The notes under the pieces are model-generated. The model was not told the origin of the DNA, made no database searches, and saw only the letters and a list, made by a program, of their open reading frames with translations. A stretch of 64,000 nucleotides of DNA from Zarea fungicola. Its lineage: Eukaryota > Ascomycota > Sordariomycetes > Hypocreales > Cordycipitaceae. Shown piece by piece: positions 10,776 to 19,697 of the stretch. Positions within the stretch are counted from its first letter, which is position 1. Every line of letters starts with the position of its first letter. A program made the translations under genes and the position numbers. The DNA lies in the NCBI GenBank assembly GCA_900169235.1, contig FWCC01000063.1, positions 1-64,000 of the forward strand. Direction: 5' to 3'.

Positions 10776-11436
10776 TAGATAGGATTAATTGTTTGGCTTG
10801 CTCTCTATAGTAATTTGATATTCCGAGACCAGGCAAGACGCTTGCGTACAGGAGATGAGGAGTCAGATTACGCGGATAGTAGCCCCATGGCTGACAATAA
10901 ATCAAAACAAACTATTTCTCAAAGCCAAGATAAGTTCATGCGGAATTATTTGCACTATTTTAATTCCGAGTTTCGGCCGTGTGACATTGCACAGATCACG
11001 GACACGGAGCACTGTTGCGGCGGATGACAATTACAGAAGCTGAGCGAAGCCATGGCGTCATCGTTGTAGGCGGCTTCTGGCCGCCCCTGACAAATCTACC
11101 AGCTTCCAGCGCACTCTGTCTCTGCCCACGGGCACTAAAAAAATTACCCGGAGTGGCCGTAACCAGTCGCCGCTGAGCACCGCCCTGGCGCCCGCCGGGA
11201 ACAGCGTCGGCGAAGAGAAGGGAAAAAAAAGTCCTTGTGACCCAGCAACTGCCTGGTACGGGGTATTGCTGGACAAATCAAATGACAAAGCCGATTCGGT
11301 CATCTTTCGCGCGCCGTTCTATTTGTTCCCCATCACATCATTGAGCCCGTCACATCCAACAAAGGCCACCTCGTCATCTATAAAAGCAGTCGTGAACCCG
11401 ATCCATCCGCTGGTTGGCTCTTTCTTTTTTTCCAAT
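10776..11436. other. Intergenic, thioredoxin promoter side
   Basis: No gene recognised. The left part is the 3' flank of the nucleotidyltransferase; the right part is the thioredoxin promoter. Open frames crossing here are short and unlike any family. Confidence 0.55.
11379..11386 (+). promoter_or_regulatory. TATA box of the thioredoxin gene
   Basis: TATAAAAG lies 51-58 bases upstream of the ATG at 11437, a good consensus at a plausible distance for a highly expressed redox gene. Confidence 0.55.
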
Positions 11437-12062
11437 ATGTCCTCATCATCTCGTATTATTCGCTCCAACGCCTCGCGCATCGCATCGCTTGCACGTCCAA
11501 CTTCATTTGCACCCACTCAGAACAGACTTTTCCACTCGAGCCGTCCAGCCATGACTGTCCACGTTGTAAATACGTGAGTGATAACCCTTCAATTTCTGAA
11601 TCTGGAAGCAGACCAAATTGGCGCTGTTCCGCCTCTTGCCTGTGCTTCCCGAAATCTCTGCAACTAAGCTAACACTGTTCCACAGCGCCGACGAATTCCA
11701 TCAGGCTGTCGCCAACAACAAAGTCGTCATTGTTGATTCGTACGCCGACTGGTGCCCTCCTTGCAAGGCCATTGCTCCCATTCTCGAAAAGTGAGCTTCC
11801 GATCTCGCTGCATACCTAGACATTGAGCTTCAGAGCGCGTTACTAACCAGGTTCTGCTGTCAGGCATTCCAACTCGGAAGAGTTTGGCGACAAGGTTCAC
11901 TTTGTCAAATTCGACGTCGATAAGATTCCCGAAATCGCTCAAGAGCTCCGCGTCAGCTCTATCCCCGCATTCTTCTTCTACAAGGACGGCAAGCTGGTTG
12001 ACAACTTTGTCGGCGCCAACCCTGGTGAACTTGTCCGCCTTCTCAAGACGCACTCTGCATAA
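11437..12062 (+). CDS. Thioredoxin with mitochondrial presequence
   Basis: Exons 11437-11573, 11686-11790 and 11864-12062 give 146 aa. Residues 1-38 are Ser/Arg/Ala-rich with an RLFHSSRP element typical of a cleavable mitochondrial presequence. A second ATG at residue 39 (nt 11551) would give a ~108-aa cytosolic form beginning MTVHVVNT, the normal thioredoxin length. The fold is complete: the buried Asp of DSYADWC, active site WCPPCK (nt 11750-11767), the FDVDKIPEIAQ strand, cis-Pro in SSIPAF, and the GxxPxxL-type tail. The catalytic pair is Cys-Pro-Pro-Cys instead of the usual Cys-Gly-Pro-Cys, which should change its redox potential or partner choice. It reduces disulfides with electrons from thioredoxin reductase. 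A classical Trx is much more likely than a TlpA-type CPPC protein, because the rest of the sequence is thioredoxin-like throughout. Confidence 0.93.
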
Positions 12063-12538
12063 TTTTGCCTCTGCTTGCAAAAGTACAGTAAAATAAAACA
12101 CGAAAAATTAATAATGCATATATCAATAATTTTAACACTGGAACCGGGATAGAGGCGTTTTGCATTGGGCTCACACCGAGGCTCCGCAAGGAAGTTTATT
12201 ATGCCACTAGATGGTAAACCAATAAATGGCTGTATGATAGAGAATTAAAAAAAATTGAATAATTAATAGTCCCCATCTTGCAAGTGAATCGACATACTGA
12301 AGTGATTGGTACTTGATGTTAGCATTACTCTCGAAAAGTCACTACTTCTTGGTGGCGATGGCAAAGCAGCCACTCAGCGTGGGGTACTCAACGCGAGTTC
12401 CTTCCACCGCGCCTGAATGTGGCCCATTGTTTTGGTTTCTACAGCAACATCACTTTAACTCGTGTTTATCATCCCACCATTAATCTTCAACATTATTCAT
12501 CCAACGAGCAAACGACGCACCCCGCAAACACCGGCAAA
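12063..12538. other. Intergenic between thioredoxin and NUF2
   Basis: AT-rich 3' flank, then the NUF2 leader. On the minus strand 12342-12420 a short frame reads like a terminal exon (ending GCFAIATKK then TAG, with a TAG acceptor just upstream), but no partner exon exists, so no gene is called. Confidence 0.5.
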
Positions 12539-13930
12539 ATGGCGTACAATAGGATGAGCATCATCCCCCAACAACAGCAGCAGCAATCGCGCACGCGAAA
12601 AAAAGAAGACGAGGCCGACGCGTTTATGCGTCTGCCCGACAGCGAAATCGTAGGCTGCATAACTGAAATCGGCATCAACTTCTCCATTGCCGACCTCCAA
12701 AAGCCCAACCCAGCCCACGTCCAGCAAATCTTCGAATGGTTCGCCGAGCTGCTCCTCAATGCGACGCGCGAGACGGTTGACCCAGCCATGCGTGCCGCAG
12801 CCGAGGACGTCTGCGGCGAGTTTGCCGACGTCATCTCTCCAGACACGCGCAACCTCATGGGCTTCTACGTCTCCCTGCGGCAGCTTCTGCTCGAGTGCGG
12901 CATCACCGACCTTTCATTTAATGACCTCTACAAGCCCACATACGAGCGGCTCGTGAAAATATTCAGCTACCTCATCAACTTTGTCCGCTTCCGCGAGTCG
13001 CAGACATCGGTGGTGGACGAACACTACAACAAATCTGAAGGCATCAAGAAGCGCATCGAGGCGCTGCACGAAGAGAACGAGGTGAATGGGCACCGGCTGC
13101 AGGACATGCGTCGCAACCGCAAAGCCATGGAGGCGCAGGTCGCCGAGAAGACGGCACGCAACGAGGCTCTCAAACAGCGGCTGCTCGAGCTCCGTCGCAA
13201 CCAGGAGCGCGTCGCCGCCCGCCTCGACGAGGCCAAGACGCGCAAGGCGGAGCTTACGGGCGTCCTCGAGCAAAAAACGCACGAGAAGCTGACGCTGCGC
13301 CAGGAGAGCGCCAAGCTCCGGCCGTACGTCCTGCAGAGCCCCGCCGCGCTGCAGGACCATCTGGCAGAGCTGCGCGAGATCCTCAACAACGACAAGACGC
13401 ACATTGAGTCGCTCGACCGGCGGTCGCGCGCTCTACAGACGTCGTCGGACTCGTTCAGTGCGGTGTCGCTCGACGTGGAGGCGTGCATCAAGATTCTCGA
13501 GGAGATTGCCGCCGAGCTGGCTAAGGAGGCAGAGGAGCTGAAGCGCAACGCAAAGCAGAAGGAGGCCCTGACGGAGCGAGGTAACAACGCGCGCGAGGTG
13601 GACCGCACTGAGGCGATGCTGAAGCGGCAGCTGGAGAAGTGGCACGAGCGCACGGCACGGCTGAGCGAGCAGGCGCGGGACAAGGCGGCCGAGGCGCAGA
13701 GGCGCATGCACGAGCTGGGCAAGTTGCATGGGCGGCTTACGGAGGAGCAGACGGACAAGAGTAAAGAGATGGCGATTCGGCGCGTGCGCATCGAGCAAAA
13801 GGAAAAGGAGATGCTGGATCTCAAGGAGAATATTGAAAAGGAGGTGCACGCGGCGCACGCGGAGTATTTGAAGATGGAGTCGCATATTAAACTGTACATG
13901 ACTGAGATGGAACAGGCCATTATGCAATAA
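12539..13930 (+). CDS. nuf2: Kinetochore protein Nuf2
   Basis: A single exon of 463 aa, the usual length for Nuf2. After a disordered start with a short poly-Gln, residues ~30-150 form the calponin-homology-like head, with [17 protein letters not shown] and [21 protein letters not shown], the signature of Nuf2 rather than Ndc80. From ~residue 180 to the end the protein is almost continuous coiled coil rich in Glu, Arg, Ala and Leu. Nuf2 pairs with Ndc80 and, with Spc24/Spc25, forms the microtubule-binding arm of the outer kinetochore. The start at 12539 is preferred over an in-frame ATG at 12419 because the extra 40 residues are unlike the family; the next ATG, six codons on, is also possible. 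It converges with the minus-strand gene ending at 14155. Confidence 0.95.
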   Translation: MAYNRMSIIPQQQQQQSRTRKKEDEADAFMRLPDSEIVGCITEIGINFSIADLQKPNPAHVQQIFEWFAELLLNATRETVDPAMRAAAEDVCGEFADVISPDTRNLMGFYVSLRQLLLECGITDLSFNDLYKPTYERLVKIFSYLINFVRFRESQTSVVDEHYNKSEGIKKRIEALHEENEVNGHRLQDMRRNRKAMEAQVAEKTARNEALKQRLLELRRNQERVAARLDEAKTRKAELTGVLEQKTHEKLTLRQESAKLRPYVLQSPAALQDHLAELREILNNDKTHIESLDRRSRALQTSSDSFSAVSLDVEACIKILEEIAAELAKEAEELKRNAKQKEALTERGNNAREVDRTEAMLKRQLEKWHERTARLSEQARDKAAEAQRRMHELGKLHGRLTEEQTDKSKEMAIRRVRIEQKEKEMLDLKENIEKEVHAAHAEYLKMESHIKLYMTEMEQAIMQ

Positions 13931-14154
13931 AGGCTTGGCTTCGGAGAGTCTGGTGGCGACGGCGGTGTCTGTTTTCTTTTTACATGTTCTTGTAGCGATT
14001 TCTTCTTTCTTATGCGGATACGATTTTGATGGGAAAAAGCTGGGCATTGCGGCGGCGTTGGTTGAGAGAAATACCCCTTTTTGATATGATACAATATAAT
14101 AACCGTGTCTATATATTTGCCTTTGCTCTCTTTCTATTGGAAGTGCTGGAACTG

Positions 14155-14973
14155 TCATGAATCGTGAAACGTAAACCAGCGTCTTAATATAACCTTGGCC
14201 GACGTGCACGGCACACCCCATGTCCCATCCTTCTTCACAGACGCCGCCGTGCTCAACAGCGGAATCTGCTCCTCATACACTCTCCAAGTTGTCTGAGTCT
14301 CTGCATCACCATCTGCACTAGCATCATCACCGCTGCCATTCGGACTGTCCCAACCCGTGGGCTCCATCAGTATTGTCTTCAAAGAGCCTGATCGCACTGC
14401 GGCCTCTACGATGCATGCGGCTGAACAGCCAATGCCCTGCGCGGACCACTCGCTTCCATCCCGGTGCACATCTAAGAAGCCGTACACGATGAGGGATCGC
14501 CCCGGGATCGGTATTTGTGCCGCGGGCGGCGGTGGCGGTGGTGCGGTCGTCTGTGCCACATGGGGAAAGACGGAGAGGTAAGCGCGCAAGTGGGCGACGC
14601 TGGGGATGAAGGCGGTATGAATGTGTCGTGCAGTTGATATTTGCGCGAGAGTGGCCTTGAGGAGGTTGCGTTTATCCGGTGCGGCGGTGTGTGTCTCTTT
14701 TGGTGCCGCGTTTGCAGTTGCTTCTGCGCACGGCAATGGCTCAAGATGCTGCTCTAGGCTGGAGACTGGCGCAGCAGCAGCAGCAGCAGTAGCAGCAGAC
14801 GTGGGGATAGCATCTTGGAGCTCGGATGCGGTGGCATTTAAGAAATCTTGTTTTGCTGCGCATATGAGCACCGTGGTCGGGTATGTGTAGAGCTCGAGAA
14901 TATGCTGCAGAAAGGTTGTTGGTGTGCAAGGCGGCCGGACAATTGCTGTGAGCGCGGTCTCCTCCTCACCCAT
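14155..14973 (-). CDS. Unidentified fungal protein, 272 aa
   Basis: Single-exon frame of good coding quality, but I do not recognise the family. It opens with MGEEETALTAIVRPPCTP and a predicted helix/strand region with a hydrophobic TVLICAA strand. An Ala/Thr-rich, variable linker follows (residues ~55-100), then LLKATLAQISTARHIHTAFIPSVAHLRAYLSVF, a Pro-run, and a second hydrophobic strand RSLIVYGFLDVHRDGSEWSAQGIG. The alternation of short hydrophobic strands (VLICAA, LIVYGFLD) with helices suggests a compact alpha/beta fold. There is no Walker motif, signal peptide or membrane segment. It is convergent with NUF2, with 224 bases between stop codons. Reality of the gene: fairly sure. Function: unknown. 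Confidence 0.7.
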   Translation of the reverse strand: MGEEETALTAIVRPPCTPTTFLQHILELYTYPTTVLICAAKQDFLNATASELQDAIPTSAATAAAAAAPVSSLEQHLEPLPCAEATANAAPKETHTAAPDKRNLLKATLAQISTARHIHTAFIPSVAHLRAYLSVFPHVAQTTAPPPPPPAAQIPIPGRSLIVYGFLDVHRDGSEWSAQGIGCSAACIVEAAVRSGSLKTILMEPTGWDSPNGSGDDASADGDAETQTTWRVYEEQIPLLSTAASVKKDGTWGVPCTSAKVILRRWFTFHDS

Positions 14974-15550
14974 ATTTGTAGTTCCTATGTTGCATCTAAT
15001 TGAACTTGGTTCATATATTGAAGTGGTGGAGAGACGAAATGATTTATCAGATGAAATGATGGGGACATGGCTCGTTCATCGTAGAATCTCAATATTGGGA
15101 CATCTAAGATTAATGACTTGTCGCCGTAGCTTGTCGACACTGTCTGCATAAAAAGTCGTATTGTGCACAAAATGCACAAAATTCCGTGCCAGCTGTTTGC
15201 TGGTGGACATAATTATTGCCCACAATAGCCTGTACTGGTTCGGTCATGCCCTGTATTTCTAGTCCTACTAAGGGTCCGTGACGCTCTCTACTAGGTACTC
15301 CATCTCACGGCCTTTTACTCGTTTTCAAACAAGGCAAGAATTACCAATTTACAGATCCAAATCTCAATTCGAATTATATCAAAATTATTACAGAGTTGCT
15401 AGACGGCTATTCATGCATCGACCGGTTCTTGCAAAGTGAAATAAAAATCAGGACAGGCCCTGAATTCCTTGTAGGAAAAAAAGGAAATGATATCTAAAAT
15501 TACAAGAAAAAATTGTACAATACAGAACAGCGACGCCAAAAATCGTGCAC
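14974..15550. other. Intergenic, no gene seen
   Basis: AT-rich. It contains the promoter of the minus-strand gene at 14155-14973 and the 3' flank of the minus-strand gene at 15551-16399. Nothing else recognised. Confidence 0.6.
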
Positions 15551-16399
15551 CTATCGGTGAAGAATGATGCTGCCTGGCGTCCAATCCGACGACTTGACAC
15601 AATACCACGAATCCGTCTCGCTGTAGCTGCTGTCCCCCGATGGACCGTTATTCTGATCAATGCTCGCATATAAACTCCAGCCATGCATCTCCAGCACCTC
15701 GACCATTTTCAAAATCAGCAGCCGCGTCTGCATCGTCTCCTCGCCCGATGCTGACCACGGATACCCATGCACCTTAAACTCGTACTGGCCCTTTGCGGCA
15801 TCCTTTGCGGACCTGCTCTGCAGAAGCCGCATCGAGGTGAGCATGCGCGCCATGGATTCCAGCAGATCATCTGGCGCACCGAGCATCCGGATCTTGTCGC
15901 CATTCTTGAATGAAATGGCCATCCACGACGCCGGGGGTGGTGGGCCACCACCCTGCCGGCGAAAGATGAGCGTGTCCTTGTCGAATTTCTTGCGCGAAAT
16001 GTCGGTCGATGCCGTCATGATCCAGCCACGGCTGTAGAGGCAGGCAAAGATCTCGCGCATGAGAATGAGAGCAGGCACAGCGTAGCTGCCTGTGCCGCTG
16101 CCGCTCCATGGGTTACCGCGCAGCTTGAACTCGTACGAGACGGAATAGTTGCGCTCGGCTTGGATGCCGTCGCGCCAGACGCGGATGATGACGGCGCGGA
16201 CGGCTAGGAGGTCCTGCTTGTCAAACTGGACAAAGCGGAGGCGGTCACTCATGTGGAGGGACAAGGAGCCGAATGTTGTTCGAAACGGCTGGACCGCCGA
16301 GTTTGCTACTGATGAAGCACCAACAGCGGCATTGTATGTTGGAGGTGGTGCCTTGGTCGTCGATGGTGAAGATGGAGGCTGAGATTTGGTGTCTGCCAT
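15551..16399 (-). CDS. Fungal protein of unknown function with two tandem related domains
   Basis: Single exon, 282 aa. After a disordered Pro/Ser/Thr N-terminus (residues 1-45) there are two related blocks. Block 1 (~88-150) reads YEFKLRGNPWSGSG, then an aliphatic helix MREIFACLYSRGWIMTAST and a strand DTLIFR. Block 2 (~206-265) reads YEFKVHGYPWSASG, then LLILKMVEVLEMHGWSLYAS and a strand SWYCVK. The shared pattern is YEFK-(x)-G-(x)-PW-(x)4, a ~20-residue helix ending GW, then ASxD and a core strand. Similar proteins occur widely in fungi as hypothetical proteins, to my recollection; no function is known to me. There is no signal peptide or membrane helix, so it is probably cytosolic or nuclear. 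The repeated Pro-Trp and Gly-Trp suggest a ligand- or peptide-binding surface, which is inference only. Confidence 0.82.
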   Translation of the reverse strand: MADTKSQPPSSPSTTKAPPPTYNAAVGASSVANSAVQPFRTTFGSLSLHMSDRLRFVQFDKQDLLAVRAVIIRVWRDGIQAERNYSVSYEFKLRGNPWSGSGTGSYAVPALILMREIFACLYSRGWIMTASTDISRKKFDKDTLIFRRQGGGPPPPASWMAISFKNGDKIRMLGAPDDLLESMARMLTSMRLLQSRSAKDAAKGQYEFKVHGYPWSASGEETMQTRLLILKMVEVLEMHGWSLYASIDQNNGPSGDSSYSETDSWYCVKSSDWTPGSIILHR

Positions 16400-18045
16400 G
16401 ATGATTCTGACGAGAATATTCTGGTTTGTAGTTCATGTAGAACAACAAAGGGGGATGACCTCGTCCTTTTTAAGTCTAAAATTAAAACGCCCAAAAGTGT
16501 GGTCTTCATAAACAGCCACCACCGTTGAACCGAGTGAGGCTCTGAGCTTCGCCTCAACCATGTTCGGGCTTGACCGTTTTGGGAACTTTGGGCGACGGTC
16601 GGGCGTCCTGGGGACAGCCTTGTCTTTTATTCACGTCATCGGGCGATGAACTGCACTAGCGCTGAGAAGGCGGGCCTTGGGCTCGCTGGATTTTGATGAG
16701 CGGTTGCCCGAATGAGTTAATCATCAATACAGCTGTTTCTTCTAATTGAATGAGAGAGCGAGTCATGTATGTCGGCTAAACCACCACGGGCTGGAATGGT
16801 TTGGCGGAATCAGCTGCAACCGACCGGGAAGCCCACTGTTATCCGCGTCGGTTACAGGTATCTGCAGCGTGTATCTGGGACACGGGATAAGAAGTCTAAC
16901 GTAGCAATCAGCCTTGTGGAGCTATCGGCAGTAAAGGCTGGAACGATTAAATAGTACGAGACTGGGCAGAATAATTTGAGTCGGACAAAAGAGGTGTATA
17001 ATTTGAACAGACTGGAAGCATCGTGATTCTTTAGCAGATACGCCAAGACAGGGAATCTCAAGGTCAGTACGCATAGGTAGGTACCTGGCCAGTCTGAGCC
17101 AAACTCCCAAGATGTAGAGAGGCAAGAAGAAATCGACAAGAAATTTGGGAAAATAGTAGGGGGGCTTTTATTTTTATTTTTCTCTTCTTCTTTTTTTTTC
17201 TCTTGCAGAAGATATAATTTACTGGTGTAAACCATCCGCGCAAGCTTACATTCTCGATTCTGATCTTTCTTGGCTATGGTATTTCTTCAGCGCTTTAAAG
17301 TGTATTAGGTAGGCCGTTACATTCTTTCGAGGCCGGGATATTTCTACTTAGCGCCCGCTCCTAGCTGAGTGTTGGTCTTTTAGTTTCTAGCACTGGCTTT
17401 ATTTAACGCGGGAGATATACTTTACAAAGCTGGTGCACTCCCGTCCTTCATGCACCAGTCCAAACGCCGAGACCAGGTAGGGAGTGATAGTCCTCAACAC
17501 GGTGAATGCGGCGCGGCATTATTTCTGTCCCCAAATGCATGCTGGGTACATATCAACACAGTGTCCCGACACAGTACATTGCATGCTGTGGCACATGGCA
17601 AACAGGGTGCGGAGTCCGTTGCCTGTCTTGTCCTCTTGTCCTCCTCGTCTCCGCCCCACCCCAGAGCTACCCCCAGCTGAACCACCCAAGTTCCAGAGCA
17701 AACTTTCTGATTCAAACGACGACTCTGAGCCAGTGGCTGCACTGTTCCATTAGCAGCAACGGCCTCATTTCTTTCTCTATTCCTCTGCATTTTGTTGTCT
17801 GGCGTCTTTGTGTTCCCTCCATGTCCAAAAGTCATGGTCCCCCAGCTTAGCTGTGACTTCCAGTGACTATTTTCTCCTTCTTCTAGCCGCGCGCATCTTC
17901 AGCAGCAGCCCTGTTCCAATCTCAGCCCCCAACACACAGGGGACCAAGAACAGGCTAGCCGTTACAACGGAATCTTTCAACCATCGCTCCTCTCAAAAGT
18001 TTCTCTTTTCTCCATCTCCTAACCGCTTTTCTCTCATATTTCTGA
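16400..18045. other. Long intergenic region between divergent genes
   Basis: Shared upstream region of the minus-strand duplicated-domain gene and the plus-strand gene starting at 18046. The right third (17600-18045) is pyrimidine-rich, as expected for a long 5' leader. A perfect AGGTACCT palindrome lies at 17079-17086. No supportable coding exon. Confidence 0.55.
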
Positions 18046-18912
18046 ATGCCAGGCCTCCCCATGTCCAAAAAGACCAAGGACGCAGGGTCCGGCAAGGCAG
18101 ACTGTCCGACCCGTGTCCTCATAGGCCATTGGGTGCACTCCAGCGAGCCGGAGCCAAACCAACACGCCGTGTACGGCATCCTCAGCCGCGATGATAAGCT
18201 GCGCTTCAAGCTCGTTCCAGAGACGCGTGACGGCCGCCCAGTTGTCGGGAACTATCCACCCTCCCGTGAGACCTGGGTCATTCACGAGGACATTGCCTTT
18301 GAGTCTTACCTAGAGCACCTCAACCGCTTGGGAATGAAGGAGTACTGCCGTGCACGAGGTCGCCAGGCCAGCGCCGGCGAGCTGCCCGGCGGACCAGACA
18401 ATGCCGCCAACATTCTCAAGGCCGTCGAGGCGGCAGAGAGCATCTCCAGCGCCGCCAGCAATGAGCGGCCGCGAAATCTGCGCTGGGAGCGAGAGAAGTG
18501 CGCCGACAGGAGGCGGGCGGTGCGCAAAGAAGGCTGGGCCGTGGCGCGTGCCAATGGTGCTCGCAGCGATTCTCTGGTGACGGGGGATAGCGGTGTCCTC
18601 GGAGCGACACCGGCCGTTGCCGGGGCTGGCGTCGTCAAGAAGCGCAAGAAACATGGCGAGCGCCGGACGGTTTACCACCGCGACCACGTCTCGGCCGAGG
18701 CCGTTGCAGCGGCGGCGGCAGCAGCAACTGCTGCGGACGGGGACACGTCGATGTTGGTGGCGGACAGCAGTCGTGAATCGAGGGATGTGAGCACACCCTC
18801 GTCGGTGACGGACAGCTCGGTTGACGACATCAAGCCCAAAGTATATAACGGCGTTGTCTACCAGCGCAACACAACGGGGCCATTTGCGGGCAAGCTCATG
18901 GCCAAGGGCTAA
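18046..18912 (+). CDS. Unidentified fungal protein, 288 aa
   Basis: Single exon; the start is either 18046 or the second Met at 18061, and both contexts are acceptable. The first ~110 residues look folded: CPTRVLIGHWVHSSEPEPNQHAVYGILSRDDKLRFKLV, RDGRPVVGNYPP and WVIHEDIAFESYLEHLNRLGMKEYC. The remainder is low-complexity: basic stretches (REKCADRRRAVRKEG, VVKKRKKHGERR), a poly-Ala run near 225, and a Ser/Asp tail. It ends in a short conserved-looking KVYNGVVYQRNTTGPFAGKLMAKG. The basic KKRKK cluster could be a nuclear signal. I do not recognise the family and assign no function. Confidence 0.7.
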   Translation: MPGLPMSKKTKDAGSGKADCPTRVLIGHWVHSSEPEPNQHAVYGILSRDDKLRFKLVPETRDGRPVVGNYPPSRETWVIHEDIAFESYLEHLNRLGMKEYCRARGRQASAGELPGGPDNAANILKAVEAAESISSAASNERPRNLRWEREKCADRRRAVRKEGWAVARANGARSDSLVTGDSGVLGATPAVAGAGVVKKRKKHGERRTVYHRDHVSAEAVAAAAAAATAADGDTSMLVADSSRESRDVSTPSSVTDSSVDDIKPKVYNGVVYQRNTTGPFAGKLMAKG

Positions 18913-19697
18913 CTCGTGTCTATTGACGGCGATGATTATGTCGAGTATCGTGTACTTGCCAAAGTATAAAATCACGATGGGGACAGGAGTATCAGCATAC
19001 TTGGTGTATTTTTGGAGGGTAGGAGGTTCATGGCCGGGCTCGGATTTTGACCCGCGACAACAGCCAACCAGATGGTGAGAATTTGTTCTATTTAGCATGC
19101 ACATTAGCTTGGGACAGGGCGTTCTTGCACAGTACATTGTTTCTTTTAAGCTGGGTAACATCATTAATGAAATATACGATGAGAAGATCAACTCCACAGT
19201 GACCCGGTGCTGGAGAAGCGCAGTACCTACGTAAACGGTAAATCGAGTGTATAAATCAGATTTGATGTAGTGAAGCCTTTCGGTATCGAGGCTTATGCTA
19301 TGCCTTATTAGAAGGGAAGCGCTCATGATTTTGCGGCTTTGGTGGCGGAGTGGCACTACGACCCGTCGTCATTGTACGGGGTGTTGGCGTTGAACGAGCT
19401 ATATATGCTGGATAGGTACTGGATTGCTTATTTCACTTCGATCGTCAATTCGAATAATGACTACAACAATTTTCACATTGATATTAAAATTGCTTCATAT
19501 CTGATTGGTTTCGTTGCATAACTATGCCCTGACCTGGTTAGCTACGTGCTTGTGGTGGCACGAGGTCGTCGTTATGTCTCGGCTGCCCCCACCAAGCTTC
19601 AACAACATCCGTCGCAGCCCACTCCACCTCAGAGTCCCCTCCTTTCACAAATCAAGTCCGCCTTTGAGCTTCGCCGGCCTATACAGCGTCGGTCAAC
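18913..19697. other. Intergenic, promoter of AP-3 beta
   Basis: No gene seen. Short open frames on either strand are unsupported. The final ~150 bases are C/T-rich leader. Confidence 0.6.

Noticed and set aside
14760..14800. GCA/GCN microsatellite
   Set aside because: It is the Ala-rich linker of the minus-strand coding gene, not an independent repeat element.
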